From assembly GCF_000515415.1 (NCBI RefSeq), contig NZ_KI911783.1:7923831-7987830 (forward strand): a stretch of DNA of 64,000 bases, written 5' to 3'. Below are positions 55,275 to 63,830 of this stretch, one piece after another (positions within the stretch are counted from its first letter, which is position 1; every line of letters begins with the position of its first letter). The translations under genes and the position numbers were made by a program. The notes below the pieces were generated by a model, which saw nothing but the letters and a program-made list of their open reading frames with translations, had not been told where the DNA came from and did no database searches. The DNA is from Bradyrhizobium sp. WSM1417. GTDB taxonomy: Bacteria; Pseudomonadota; Alphaproteobacteria; Rhizobiales; Xanthobacteraceae.

Positions 55275-56006
55275 TTGAGCTTCAAAGCCGTTGTCTTCGA
55301 TGCCTACGGAACGCTCTACGACATCCAGTCGGTCGCCGAGATCACTGAGGATGCGTTTCCGGGGTACGGTGAGATCATCACGCAGGTCTGGCGGATCAAG
55401 CAGCTCGAATACACTTGGTTGCGCTCGCTGATGCGGCGCTACCAGGACTTTGCAGCCATCACGCGCGACTCGCTTGCCTATACACTGCGCGTGCTCGGGC
55501 TCGCTTATGAGAACGAGGCATTCGAGCGCGTGATCGAGAAATACCTGCATCTCGATCTCTATCCGGATGCGACGGCAGCGCTCACGGCTCTGAAACCGCG
55601 AAAACTCGCCATCCTCTCCAACGGCAGTCCAGATATGCTGAATGCGCTCGTGCGCAACTCCGGCCTCGACGCCCTGCTCGACGCCACGATCAGCGTCGAC
55701 GCGAAGAAGATCTTCAAGCCGAGCCCGGAGGCTTATGAGCTGATCGGCGAGGTGCTCGGCACCGCGCCGGACGAGGTGCTGTTCGTCTCCTCCAACCCCT
55801 GGGACATCGCGGGCGCGAAAGCGTTCGGGCTGAACGTTGCCTGGATCGAACGGGTGACGCCCGAGGCGATGGCGCTGGCTTGCGTCGAGAACGAACTCGT
55901 GGCACCGCTGACGATGTTCAAGGCGATCCGCACCCAAATGGACGAGCTCGGCTTTGCGCCCGATCATCGCGTCCGGGCGCTCTCGGAGCTGCCAAGGATT
56001 GCTTAG
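55275..56006 (+). CDS. (S)-2-haloacid dehalogenase (haloacid dehalogenase type II)
   Basis: A 243-residue HAD hydrolase. All L-2-haloacid dehalogenase residues are recognisable: nucleophile Asp in VFDAYGTLYD (D9, T13), Arg in WRIKQLEYTWLRSLM, Ser in ILSNGSPDML, Lys in KIFKPSPEAYEL with Tyr 5-6 residues later, and FVSSNPWDIAGAKAFG (Ser, Asn and Asp). It should convert (S)-2-haloalkanoates to (R)-2-hydroxyacids. The start is TTG with GGAGGACAGG upstream. It lies 93 bases after the alcohol dehydrogenase gene and may be cotranscribed. Confidence 0.9.
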   Translation: MSFKAVVFDAYGTLYDIQSVAEITEDAFPGYGEIITQVWRIKQLEYTWLRSLMRRYQDFAAITRDSLAYTLRVLGLAYENEAFERVIEKYLHLDLYPDATAALTALKPRKLAILSNGSPDMLNALVRNSGLDALLDATISVDAKKIFKPSPEAYELIGEVLGTAPDEVLFVSSNPWDIAGAKAFGLNVAWIERVTPEAMALACVENELVAPLTMFKAIRTQMDELGFAPDHRVRALSELPRIA

Positions 56007-56061
56007 GCATCGCCGCGCGCCCGCAAGTCTGGAATGACAAGTCTGGAATGAGCTGACTGGA

Positions 56062-56529
56062 ATGAGCCTGGAATCCGTTCGCGCCTTCTTCGCCGAAAAA
56101 GCCCCCGACATATCAGTCATCCAATCCCCGATCAGCTCCGCAACTGTGGCGCTGGCCGCCGAAGCCTATGGCGTCGAACCCGGAATGATCGCCAAGACGC
56201 TGTCATTGCGGATCGGCGAGCGCGTGATCCTGATCGTCGCGGCCGGCACTTCGCGCATGGACAACAAGAAGGTGAAGGCGGCATTCGGCGGCAAGCCGAA
56301 GATGCTCGGGCTGGAAGAGGTCGCCGAGATCACCGGCCACGAGGTCGGCGGCGTCTGCCCGTTCGGATTGAGATCACCGCTGCCGGTCTATTGCGACGTC
56401 TCGCTGAAGGCGTTCGATGTGGTGGTGCCGGCGGCCGGCTCCACCCATAGCGCGGTGCGCATCACGCCGGAGCGGTTGGCAGAGCTGACCCGGGCTGAAT
56501 GGGTCGATGTCTGCGAAGTCAGGCCGTAA
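56062..56529 (+). CDS. YbaK/EbsC-family aminoacyl-tRNA deacylase
   Basis: The 155-residue protein belongs to the YbaK/ProRS-ed family that hydrolyses mischarged tRNA, usually Cys-tRNA(Pro). Key residues include the conserved Lys in MIAKTLSLRIGE, GTSRMDNKKVKAAFGGKPKM and the loop GHEVGGVCPFGLRSPLPVY. It begins 55 bases after the 2-haloacid dehalogenase stop. A single-domain type. Confidence 0.88.
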   Translation: MSLESVRAFFAEKAPDISVIQSPISSATVALAAEAYGVEPGMIAKTLSLRIGERVILIVAAGTSRMDNKKVKAAFGGKPKMLGLEEVAEITGHEVGGVCPFGLRSPLPVYCDVSLKAFDVVVPAAGSTHSAVRITPERLAELTRAEWVDVCEVRP

Positions 56530-56584
56530 GGCAGCTGCGGGATGCTTGATGCATTTGCCGGTCAGGGAGGCTAATGTACGGACC

Positions 56585-57424
56585 ATGCCTGACGATAAGG
56601 TCAAACGACGGCTGACCACCGTGCTATGCGCTGATGTGCACGGCTATTCTCGTCTCATGGAAGCAGACGAGGCGGGAACGCTGGAGACACTCCGCCGCTA
56701 CCGCACGGCCATTGCACGGTTAGTGGAGCGCCATGACGGCCGGATCGTGAATACCTGGGGCGATGCTGTCATCGCCGAATTCGCCAGCGTCGTCGAAGCC
56801 GTGCAGTGTGCGGTCGAGATTCAGCAGGAAATTTCCAACCAGGATTCGGGCCCACCTCCCCCGATGCGGTTTCGCATCGGCATCAATCTCGGCGATGTGA
56901 TGGTGGACGGTTCCGACCTCTATGGAGACGGGGTCAATATCGCGGCGCGTCTGCAAGAACTTGCCGAACCCGGTGGCATCGTGATCTCCAGCTCCGCCTA
57001 TGATCAGGTGCACAACAAATTATCTGTTGGTTTCGATTGCCTCGGCCAGCGTCCAATGAAAAACATTGCTCCCGTGACCAGCTATCGTGTGACCATGAGC
57101 GGCCAAACCGCTCAAGCACGGAGCTTTCCGCCTGGCGAACGCCTGACGTCTCAGACCGCAATTGCGGGCTCGCAAACTGACGCCGCGCACCGCGACAGAT
57201 CCGAGTCATCCAATTGGATGGGCTTCATTTCAGAGGGGCTGGCGAAGCTGCCCCGCCCGGTTGCGGCGGCCCTCACGGTGTCGGCCTTTCTGATTCTGAT
57301 CAATATTTTCACCGGCATGCACAAGATCTGGTTCCATTGGCCGGTGGCAGCTTTGCTCTTCGGCGCCATCATGCGGACGGCGCTCCGGGATCGACCTGAG
57401 TCGGGCGGCAAGGGCGAGCGCTGA
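56585..57424 (+). CDS. Membrane-anchored class III nucleotidyl cyclase-like protein
   Basis: A 279-residue protein with an N-terminal cyclase homology domain and a C-terminal membrane region. Catalytic features: first metal Asp in TVLCADVHGYSRLMEADEAG, second in NTWGDAVIAEF, and the transition-state pair in DLYGDGVNIAARLQELA. At the purine-specifying site it has Asn (VNTWGD), where classical adenylyl cyclases have Lys, as in many rhizobial paralogues. Two hydrophobic segments near residues 215-235 and 240-265 (AALTVSAFLILINIFTG; WPVAALLFGAIMRTAL) anchor it at the C-terminal end. Start at ATG 56585; GGGAGG is 14 bases upstream. Confidence 0.85.
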   Translation: MPDDKVKRRLTTVLCADVHGYSRLMEADEAGTLETLRRYRTAIARLVERHDGRIVNTWGDAVIAEFASVVEAVQCAVEIQQEISNQDSGPPPPMRFRIGINLGDVMVDGSDLYGDGVNIAARLQELAEPGGIVISSSAYDQVHNKLSVGFDCLGQRPMKNIAPVTSYRVTMSGQTAQARSFPPGERLTSQTAIAGSQTDAAHRDRSESSNWMGFISEGLAKLPRPVAAALTVSAFLILINIFTGMHKIWFHWPVAALLFGAIMRTALRDRPESGGKGER

Positions 57425-57492
57425 ACGAGGCGGCACAACCGCATCTTCGCGCACACTCCTGCGCGCGCGCCCGGATCATGCCTTGGGCAGCA

Positions 57493-57846
57493 CTAATCGT
57501 CGCTATCGTCATAAGGCCGGGGCTGGGTCACTGGAGGCGGCGGCGCAGCATTGTATCGTGGCGCCGGCGCGGCGCGATTGCCCGGAACCTGCTGCTGCGG
57601 CGGCATCTGATTGTTGGACTGGAACACCGCGCGACAACCGCTGGAGAGCTGGGGCGTGTTCTGCCGCAGGCAAGCCGTGATACGGCTCACATCAGGGATC
57701 TGATCGCTGCACAGCCGCCACACATCCGGCGTGCAGGCCATCTGCTGCTCCATGGTTCCGCGATACTCTTCAGCGGATGCAGCGCCCTGCGCGACGATGC
57801 CGCCGATCGCAAGCGCCACACCCAGCGCAATCCGCTCTGTTCGCAT
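57493..57846 (-). CDS. Secreted hypothetical protein, cysteine-containing
   Basis: A 117-residue protein with a signal peptide (MRTERIALGVALAIGGIVAQ, cut near ASAEE). The core MACTPDVWRLCSDQIPDVSRITACLRQNTPQLSSGCRAVF has four cysteines, the pattern of a small family conserved in Bradyrhizobium, and a Gln/Pro-rich tail with PPPPVTQPRPYDDSDD follows. Function unknown. Confidence 0.8.
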   Translation of the reverse strand: MRTERIALGVALAIGGIVAQGAASAEEYRGTMEQQMACTPDVWRLCSDQIPDVSRITACLRQNTPQLSSGCRAVFQSNNQMPPQQQVPGNRAAPAPRYNAAPPPPVTQPRPYDDSDD

Positions 57847-57941
57847 GTCCGATTCCTTCGCGTGTCTCTCGAATTCTGTTCAATCAATGAGACGCGGAGA
57901 GGTTCTGGACCAACAAAAAAATGTGAAAGCGCGCCAGGAAC

Positions 57942-58925
57942 CTATTCGACCTTGCCGATCTTCTTCACCGCCGCAATCAGCCGCGCGCTGTCGACCGCCA
58001 CGAACTCGGCAAACGCCGGCGCGTCCTGATAGGCAACGAGACTGCCCGAGGTTTCGAAGGCCTTGAGCACGTCGGGGCTCGTCATCACCTGCGCCATCGC
58101 TTCGCGCAGGCGAGTCGCGACCGGCGCCGGCAGCGCGCTCTGCGCAAACAGCCCGGCCCAGATGTACATCTCGACGTCCTTGTAGCCGAGCTCCTGGAAG
58201 GTCGGTACATCGGGGAAGCTCGCGATGCGCTTGGCGCCGCAATTGCCGAGCACGCGCAGCTTGCCGTCCTCCACTTGCGGCTTCAGCGTCCCTGGTGCGG
58301 CGGCGATCGCCTGCACGGTGCCGCTGAGCAGCGCAGTGAGCGCCGGTCCGGCGCCGCGAAACGGCACATGCAGCAGCTTGATATCGGCGCTGCTCGCAAA
58401 CATCTCCATCGCCACATGCAGCGTGCCGTAAGGCCCCGACGAGCCATAGGTGATCTGGCCGGGACGCTTCCTGGCATCCTCGACGAAATCCTGCGCCGTC
58501 TTCCACGGCGCCGAGGCCGGCACGGCGAGCAGCGTGGGATCGGCCAGCACCCGCGCGATCGGCATGAACTGCGAGAGCTCATAGGCGACCGGACGGTCGA
58601 ACAGCCGGTCGGCCTCGGGCAGCACCGCGAGCGAGGACAGCGTCATCAGCAGCGTGTAGCCGTCGGGCTCGGCGCGTGCCGCCGCGGCATTGCCGACGGA
58701 TCCACCGCCCCCGCCGGCGCGGTTGTCGACGATGACCGCCTTGCCGAGGATTCGCTCCAGCGCCTGTGCGACCGGGCGCGCCGCGAGGTCCGCCTGGCCG
58801 CCGGCCGGAAACGGCACGATCATGGTGACGTTGCGCGCGGGATAGGCTTGCGCGAAAGCCGCGCTCGACAACGCAGGCAACAGCGGCAATGCGGCAGCAG
58901 CGCGCAGGACATCGCGTCGATCCAT
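57942..58925 (-). CDS. Tripartite tricarboxylate transporter substrate-binding protein (Bug family)
   Basis: A 327-residue periplasmic binding protein of the Bug/TctC type with a signal peptide (MDRRDVLRAAAALPLLPALS ... AFAQ, Tat-like RR in position). Family sequence includes PARNVTMIVPFPAGGQADLAARPVAQAL, VDNRAGGGGGSVGNAAAARAEPDGYTLL and LLHVPFRGAGPALTALLSGTVQAI. Bug proteins bind carboxylates or aromatic acids. No TctA/TctB genes are next to it, as is common for orphan Bugs. Ligand unknown. Confidence 0.92.
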   Translation of the reverse strand: MDRRDVLRAAAALPLLPALSSAAFAQAYPARNVTMIVPFPAGGQADLAARPVAQALERILGKAVIVDNRAGGGGGSVGNAAAARAEPDGYTLLMTLSSLAVLPEADRLFDRPVAYELSQFMPIARVLADPTLLAVPASAPWKTAQDFVEDARKRPGQITYGSSGPYGTLHVAMEMFASSADIKLLHVPFRGAGPALTALLSGTVQAIAAAPGTLKPQVEDGKLRVLGNCGAKRIASFPDVPTFQELGYKDVEMYIWAGLFAQSALPAPVATRLREAMAQVMTSPDVLKAFETSGSLVAYQDAPAFAEFVAVDSARLIAAVKKIGKVE

Positions 58926-59078
58926 GGCAGATTCCCCCTGTTTTCTTATTTCGCCGCCAGCCTAACGTGACCGTCCGCAAGAACAAGCCGCGCGGCGGGA
59001 TTAACGAAGCATTATCCATGTTCCGCCCGGTCGGGAACGTCCCCCGGACCCTACCGTTGCCTCCCAGGGAGTGGAGCG

Positions 59079-59336
59079 ATGAATAGACTTCAGACCATTG
59101 ACGTGGCGCTGGATGAGATGCTGGTGAATCTCGCCGCCATCGTCCTGCGGCTTTCAAAGCCGGACGTGACGCGAACGCCGGAAGCGCGACGCGCCTTGGC
59201 GCAATCCGTGCATCAATACGCAGTCTGCGCGAAGCGCTCGCGCGATCCGCGTGTCCATGATTTGAAGTCCCAGCTGGAAGAGACGTTGAAGCCGAATTTG
59301 CGCGTGGTCGCGCGTAATGATGTGACAGTGTCGTAG
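59079..59336 (+). CDS. Small hypothetical protein, 85 residues
   Basis: MNRLQTIDVALDEMLVNLAA followed by VLRLSKPDVTRTPEARRALAQSVHQYAVCAKRSRDPRVHDLKSQLEETLKPNLRVV: helical and basic. A GGAG ribosome site precedes it. No family assigned. It resembles other short Bradyrhizobium proteins of unknown role. Confidence 0.65.
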   Translation: MNRLQTIDVALDEMLVNLAAIVLRLSKPDVTRTPEARRALAQSVHQYAVCAKRSRDPRVHDLKSQLEETLKPNLRVVARNDVTVS

Positions 59337-59344
59337 TCCAACTT

Positions 59345-59381
59345 CGTCATTGCTTCGTCGCTTCGCTTCCTCGCAATGACG
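59345..59381. repeat. Short palindromic repeat (CGTCATTGC / GCAATGACG)
   Basis: CGTCATTGC (59345-59353) and GCAATGACG (59373-59381) are perfect inverted repeats 19 bases apart. A shorter member of the family at 15744-15827. It lies between two convergent genes and could act as terminator. Confidence 0.7.
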
Positions 59382-59417
59382 GAGATCGCTGAAGCCGCTC
59401 GCTCTACGACGGCTTTG

Positions 59418-60353
59418 CTACGAAGGCTTTGCCTTTCCGCGCACCCGCCGCTTGCACGTCCCCGGCAGCTTCGCCGCGAGAAAGTCGCCGAGCGCCTCGA
59501 CGCGTGCGGGGCGCGGGCCGCCGGGTGGCGTCACCAGATGCACGGCGCCTTCGACCTGCTTCCAGTCCTTCAGGACCACTTCGACCTCGCCGGAGGAGAT
59601 GGCTTCACCGACGATGAATTCCGGAAGGTCGGCGATGCCGAGGCCGGCGATCAGCGCCGGCATTACCGCTTCGCCGTTGTTGACGCGGAGCTGTCCGCCC
59701 GGACGCACGCTGGCCTGCTCGCCGGCCGCATTGGTGTAGTGCCAGACGTTCGGCGTGGAGAGATAGGCATAGCTGAAGCATTTGTGCGCGGCCAGATGCA
59801 TCGGATGCGTCGGTCGTCCCTCGCGCTTCAGATAGGACGGCGCGGCCACCGTGAAACGCGGCATGGTGAAGAGCCGGCGGGCGATCAGCGAGGAATCCGG
59901 CAGCCGCGCGATCCGCACCGCCATGTCAAAGCCCTCGCCGATCAAATCGATGGTGGCATCGCTCAGGTGCAGATCGACCGAGACTTCCGGATAAGCCTCG
60001 AAGAACTCCGGCAGCAACGGCGCCACCGCCTTGATCCCGAACGACATGGGCACGGCGAGCCGCACCAGGCCCCGCGGCGCGACCGACTGCGCCAGCGCCT
60101 CGTTCTCCGCCGCCTCGCCGTCGGACAGCAGGCGCGTCGCACGCTCGGCGAGCTTGTGCCCGGCGTCGGTCAGCGCGAGCCGGCGTGAGGTGCGGTTGAA
60201 CAGCCGGGCGCCGAGCCGCTCTTCGAGGCGCGTGACCGCCTTGGATACCGTCGCCTTGGACATCGCGAGTTCGGTCGCGGCCCCCGCAAACGACCGTAAT
60301 TCCACGACTTTTGCGAAAATCGCGAGCGCCTCGAAATCGGGAAGTTTGGCCAT
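59418..60353 (-). CDS. LysR-family transcriptional regulator
   Basis: A 311-residue LTTR. N-terminal HTH with MAKLPDFEALAIFAKVVELR, SFAGAATELAMSKATVSKAVTRLEERLGARLFNRTSR, then a substrate-binding domain (PRGLVRLAVPMSFGIKAVAPLLPEFFEAYPEVSVDLHLSD). This type, close to the AaeR/DsdC-like group regulating SDR genes, is divergent from the SDR-pirin-wrbA set 117 bases away. Start at ATG 60353; an upstream in-frame start (MKRIVSLN...) is less likely because it lies in the operator region. Confidence 0.93.
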   Translation of the reverse strand: MAKLPDFEALAIFAKVVELRSFAGAATELAMSKATVSKAVTRLEERLGARLFNRTSRRLALTDAGHKLAERATRLLSDGEAAENEALAQSVAPRGLVRLAVPMSFGIKAVAPLLPEFFEAYPEVSVDLHLSDATIDLIGEGFDMAVRIARLPDSSLIARRLFTMPRFTVAAPSYLKREGRPTHPMHLAAHKCFSYAYLSTPNVWHYTNAAGEQASVRPGGQLRVNNGEAVMPALIAGLGIADLPEFIVGEAISSGEVEVVLKDWKQVEGAVHLVTPPGGPRPARVEALGDFLAAKLPGTCKRRVRGKAKPS

Positions 60354-60374
60354 GACAGCGGATCCAATTGGGGT

Positions 60375-60417
60375 GTTTAGGGAAACAATGCGTTTCAACA
60401 GTTTCTATTTCTATACT
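60375..60417 (+). promoter_or_regulatory. LysR operator and promoter of the SDR-pirin-wrbA operon
   Basis: Two overlapping palindromes, GTTTAGGGAAAC (60375-60386) and GAAACAATGCGTTTC (60382-60396), are followed by a -10 TATACT (60412-60417). The second has the GAAAC-N5-GTTTC form. The -35 region lacks a good consensus, as expected for LysR-activated promoters. LysR and the SDR gene share this region. Confidence 0.72.
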
Positions 60418-60470
60418 ACAAACGGAGGCTTATCCAAGGGTCATCAGAAATTCAGCAATGGAGAAATCCA

Positions 60471-61223
60471 ATGACCAAGAAGCTCTCAGGCAAGGTTGCC
60501 CTCGTCACCGGCGGCTCGCGCGGCATCGGCGCGGCCTCTGCCCGCGCACTCGCCGATCAAGGCGCGGACGTCGCCATCAGCTACGTCGCCTCTCCCGAAA
60601 AGGCGGAAGCGGTCGTCACCGAGTTGAAGGCCCGGGGCGTCAAGGCGCGCGCCTTCCGGGCGGATCAGGCCTCGGCCAAGGACGTGACGCAGCTCGTCAA
60701 CGACGTCGCGAAGGAGTTCGGCCATCTCGATATCCTCGTCAACAATGCCGGCGTCGCGAGCGGAGGCGCGATCGACGATGCCAATGCCGACACCGAAGCG
60801 CTCGCCCGCCAGGATGCCGTCAACGTGCATGGCGTGATCGCGGCGATCCGCGCCGCTTCGCAGTTGATGGGTGAAGGCGGCCGCATCGTCACCGTCGGCT
60901 CGATGCTTGCCGACCGCGCCTCGTTCCCGGGACTTGCAGACTACGTCGCCACCAAGGCCGCCGTGGTCGGTTACACCAAGGGCGCAGCCCGCGACCTCGG
61001 CCCGCGCGGGATCACCGTGAATGTGGTGCAGCCCGGCTCGATCGACACCGACATGAACCCGAAGGACGGCGGCGAGTTCGCCGAGACCCAGCGCAAGCAG
61101 CACGCGCTGCAGCGCTTCGGCCGCCCCGAGGAAGTCGCCGCCGGAATCGTGTTCCTCGCAAGTCCGGAAGCCTCCTTCGTCACCGGCACGGTGCTCAACG
61201 TCGACGGCGGTTTCGGCGCCTGA
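60471..61223 (+). CDS. Short-chain dehydrogenase/reductase
   Basis: A 250-residue classical SDR. Rossmann motif VALVTGGSRGIGAASA (TGxxxGxG), NNAG in DILVNNAGVAS, serine in VTVGSMLADR and YxxxK in GLADYVATKAAVVG. The C-terminus ends GTVLNVDGGFGA. The cofactor is likely NADP (Ser/Arg after the Gly motif). First gene of a three-gene set controlled by the divergent LysR protein. Ribosome site GGAGA 9 bases upstream. Confidence 0.93.
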   Translation: MTKKLSGKVALVTGGSRGIGAASARALADQGADVAISYVASPEKAEAVVTELKARGVKARAFRADQASAKDVTQLVNDVAKEFGHLDILVNNAGVASGGAIDDANADTEALARQDAVNVHGVIAAIRAASQLMGEGGRIVTVGSMLADRASFPGLADYVATKAAVVGYTKGAARDLGPRGITVNVVQPGSIDTDMNPKDGGEFAETQRKQHALQRFGRPEEVAAGIVFLASPEASFVTGTVLNVDGGFGA

Positions 61224-61259
61224 TCAAGGCGCCACCCCCTCAAACAAGGAATTACGCAG

Positions 61260-61958
61260 ATGATCGAACTCAGACCCTTCGCAAAGCTCGGCGGCGCCGA
61301 TCACGGCTGGCTCAATGCCAAGCATCATTTCTCCTTCGCAAGCCATTATGACCCCGACAACATGGGTCACGGCGCCTTGCGGGTGTGGAACGACGACGAG
61401 ATCGCGCCGAACACCGGCTTCCCCGCCCATCCCCACGCCAACATGGAAATCATCACCTATGTGCGCGAGGGCGCGATCACCCATCAAGACAGCCTCGGCA
61501 ACGAAGGCCGCACTGAAGCGGGCGACGTGCAGGTGATGAGCGCCGGCAGCGGCATCCGCCACTCCGAGTACAATCTCGAGCCGACCAGGACACGCATCTT
61601 CCAGATCTGGATCGAGCCGACCGCTCGCGGGGGACAGCCGACCTGGGGCTCGAAGCCGTTTCCGAAAGGAGACCGCTCGGGCAAGCTCGTCACCATCGCG
61701 AGCGGCTTCGAGCATGACACGGACGCGCTGCCGATCCGCGCCGATGCGCGGGTGCTCGCCACCACATTGAAGGCGGGCGAGAGCGCGGAGTACGTGCCGG
61801 ACAAGTCACGGCACCTTTATCTCGTGCCCGCGGCGGGGTCAGTCGAGATCAACGGCGTGCGCGTCAACGCCCGCGACGGCGCCGCGATCCGCGACGAGGA
61901 CAGGCTGAAGATCACGGCACTGGAAGATTCCGAGATCGTGCTCGTCGACGCGGCTTAG
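61260..61958 (+). CDS. Pirin-family protein (quercetin dioxygenase-like cupin)
   Basis: A 232-residue bicupin. Metal ligands in the first cupin: [31 protein letters not shown] (His, His, His and Glu), followed by [13 protein letters not shown]. The second domain is typical of the YhhW group. Pirin homologues oxidise quercetin in vitro and are linked to oxidative stress. It starts 36 bases after the SDR stop, so the two are cotranscribed. Confidence 0.92.
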   Translation: MIELRPFAKLGGADHGWLNAKHHFSFASHYDPDNMGHGALRVWNDDEIAPNTGFPAHPHANMEIITYVREGAITHQDSLGNEGRTEAGDVQVMSAGSGIRHSEYNLEPTRTRIFQIWIEPTARGGQPTWGSKPFPKGDRSGKLVTIASGFEHDTDALPIRADARVLATTLKAGESAEYVPDKSRHLYLVPAAGSVEINGVRVNARDGAAIRDEDRLKITALEDSEIVLVDAA

Positions 61959-61968
61959 CAACGCATCC

Positions 61969-61996
61969 GTCATGGCCGGGTTTGTCCCGGCATGAC
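61969..61996. repeat. REP-like hairpin (GTCATGGCCGGG / CCCGGCATGAC)
   Basis: Arms 61969-61980 and 61986-61996 pair with one bulged G. This is the common 'gtcatggccgggttt' REP element of Bradyrhizobium. It lies between the pirin gene and wrbA and may reduce readthrough. Confidence 0.78.
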
Positions 61997-62041
61997 GTCC
62001 CCGGCACCAACCCATCAAATCTGCATCCAACGGAGACCATC

Positions 62042-62641
62042 ATGACCAAAGTTCTCGTCCTTTATTATTCCGCCTATGGCCACATCGAAGCGATGGCCAA
62101 TGCCGTTGCGGAAGGCGCGCGCGAAGCCGGTGCCACCGTCGACATCAAGCGCGTGCCCGAACTGGTGCCGGCGGAGGTCGCCAAGGCGTCCTATTACAAG
62201 CTCGACCAGGCCGCCCCCGTCGCGACGATCGAGGACCTCGCAAACTACGACGCAATCATCGTCGGCACCGGCACCCGCTTCGGCCGCATGGCCTCGCAGA
62301 TGGCGAACTTTCTGGATCAGGCCGGCGGTCTCTGGGCCAAGGGCGCGCTGCACGGCAAGGTCGGCGGCGCCTTCACGGCGACCGCGACCCAGCATGGCGG
62401 CCAGGAGACGACGCTGTTCTCGATCATCACCAACCTCCTGCATTTCGGCATGGTCGTGGTCGGCCTGAACTACGGCTTTGCCGGCCAGATGAAGCTCGAC
62501 GAGGTCACCGGCGGCGCGCCTTATGGCGCCACCACGATCACCGGCGGCGACGGCAGCCGGCAGCCCAGCGCCAACGAGCTCGCCGGCGCACGCTATCAGG
62601 GCCGCCAGATCGCGGAGACAGCCAGGAAGCTGCACGGCTGA
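62042..62641 (+). CDS. wrbA: NAD(P)H:quinone oxidoreductase WrbA
   Basis: A 199-residue FMN-dependent flavodoxin-fold enzyme (type IV NQO), reducing quinones by two electrons. The FMN-binding loop is [51 protein letters not shown] and [27 protein letters not shown] are WrbA signatures, as is the C-terminal [23 protein letters not shown]. It lies 83 bases after the pirin gene. It supports the idea that this operon handles quinone stress. Confidence 0.96.
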   Translation: MTKVLVLYYSAYGHIEAMANAVAEGAREAGATVDIKRVPELVPAEVAKASYYKLDQAAPVATIEDLANYDAIIVGTGTRFGRMASQMANFLDQAGGLWAKGALHGKVGGAFTATATQHGGQETTLFSIITNLLHFGMVVVGLNYGFAGQMKLDEVTGGAPYGATTITGGDGSRQPSANELAGARYQGRQIAETARKLHG

Positions 62642-62684
62642 GCTACACGGCTGAGCTGCACGTCCGATGCGAGGGGAGCGCCCG

Positions 62685-63830
62685 TCAGCGCGTCCCCTTG
62701 CCAATCGCCTTCGCCGCAAAGGCGGCAAGCCTGGGATGACGGCGCAGGGCCTGGGCGGCGTGGTCACGCCACGCGAAGGGCACGCCGCGCCAAGACAGCG
62801 CGACGCTGACATCGGTCAGCGGCACCGGCTCGGCGCCGAAGCGGCGCTTGTAGTCCTGGTTGCCGATGCTGAGGTCGAAACGGCGCACGCCCTCCGCATG
62901 CAGCGCCGCCATGGTGCGCTCGGTCACGAGCAGCCCCGGCGAGCAGTTCGACCATGAATCGCCGGCGTGGCTGATGCGCAGCAGAAAATAGGTCGCACCG
63001 AATCTGACGCCGAGCGTGGTGGCAACGACGGCCTCGTCGCAGACCAGCGCCGAGATGACGGCATAACCGTCCGCGACACCCTGATGGGCGACTTCGCGGT
63101 AGAACTGCGCATGGGTTTCGTCGTTGAGGACGAAGCGCGAACCAAGCTTTCGCATGCGCGCCTGCTGCTGGGCATCCATCACGTCCAGCAGCTCGCGCGC
63201 ACGCGCGACATCGGTAGCGATCTCGAATCGCGCGCCGTCGTGACGGCTGAAGACGCGCCAGCAGCGCGGCATCTGCATGCGCTTGATCGAGGCCTGGTAA
63301 TCTTCATAGTCGTCGCCGGTCAGCACGACGTTGCCGTTGAGCGAGCTTGATCCGACCCGGCCGAGCGACACCAGCGGGTTCGGGTTGCCGCCGATCTGGA
63401 CCGGCATCTTCTTTAGGCGCAGCAGATCGAAGCGATCCGGCAATGCGCGCAATGCGTCGATCAGCGCCTTGCCGATCGCATCCGTCGCCGCCGCGTCCAA
63501 CGCGGCATCGAGCGCCAGGATCGGCGCGTTGTTGTCGGAGACGCCGAGATCGGCGAATTCGACGATGCGGATGCCGCGCCTGAGGTGGCTGATCATCGGC
63601 ACGATTGCGATGTCCCTGCCGGTCGTGGCATCGGAGATGAATGCAATCAGCGGCGAGAGATCGTGGAACGCCTCGTACCAGGCGCCGAGCCAGTAGCCGT
63701 GCTGGAATGCAGTGCGATGACCTGCGTTCAGCTGCGATGCGGCCCGCTTCCAATCACGCACGAAATCGACCGCGATTCCCGACGCGCTGGACACAAGACC
63801 ATCTGGTTGCTCGACGCTGAGGATCGTCAT
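62685..63830 (-). CDS. GNAT-type N-acetyltransferase (BioF2/FemAB-like)
   Basis: A 381-residue protein of the Acetyltransf_6 (CelD/BioF2-like) group, with the core MPRCWRVFSRHDGARFEIATDVARARELLDVMDAQQ..., YREVAHQGVADGYAVISALVCDEAVVATTLGVRFGATYFLLRISH and a C-terminal GVRRFDLSIGNQDYKRRFGAEPVPL (conserved 'G-x-D-x-K' end). Such proteins modify peptides or capsular sugars. The target is unknown. Start at ATG 63830. The gene is alone, divergent from whatever lies beyond the window edge. Confidence 0.85.
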   Translation of the reverse strand: MTILSVEQPDGLVSSASGIAVDFVRDWKRAASQLNAGHRTAFQHGYWLGAWYEAFHDLSPLIAFISDATTGRDIAIVPMISHLRRGIRIVEFADLGVSDNNAPILALDAALDAAATDAIGKALIDALRALPDRFDLLRLKKMPVQIGGNPNPLVSLGRVGSSSLNGNVVLTGDDYEDYQASIKRMQMPRCWRVFSRHDGARFEIATDVARARELLDVMDAQQQARMRKLGSRFVLNDETHAQFYREVAHQGVADGYAVISALVCDEAVVATTLGVRFGATYFLLRISHAGDSWSNCSPGLLVTERTMAALHAEGVRRFDLSIGNQDYKRRFGAEPVPLTDVSVALSWRGVPFAWRDHAAQALRRHPRLAAFAAKAIGKGTR

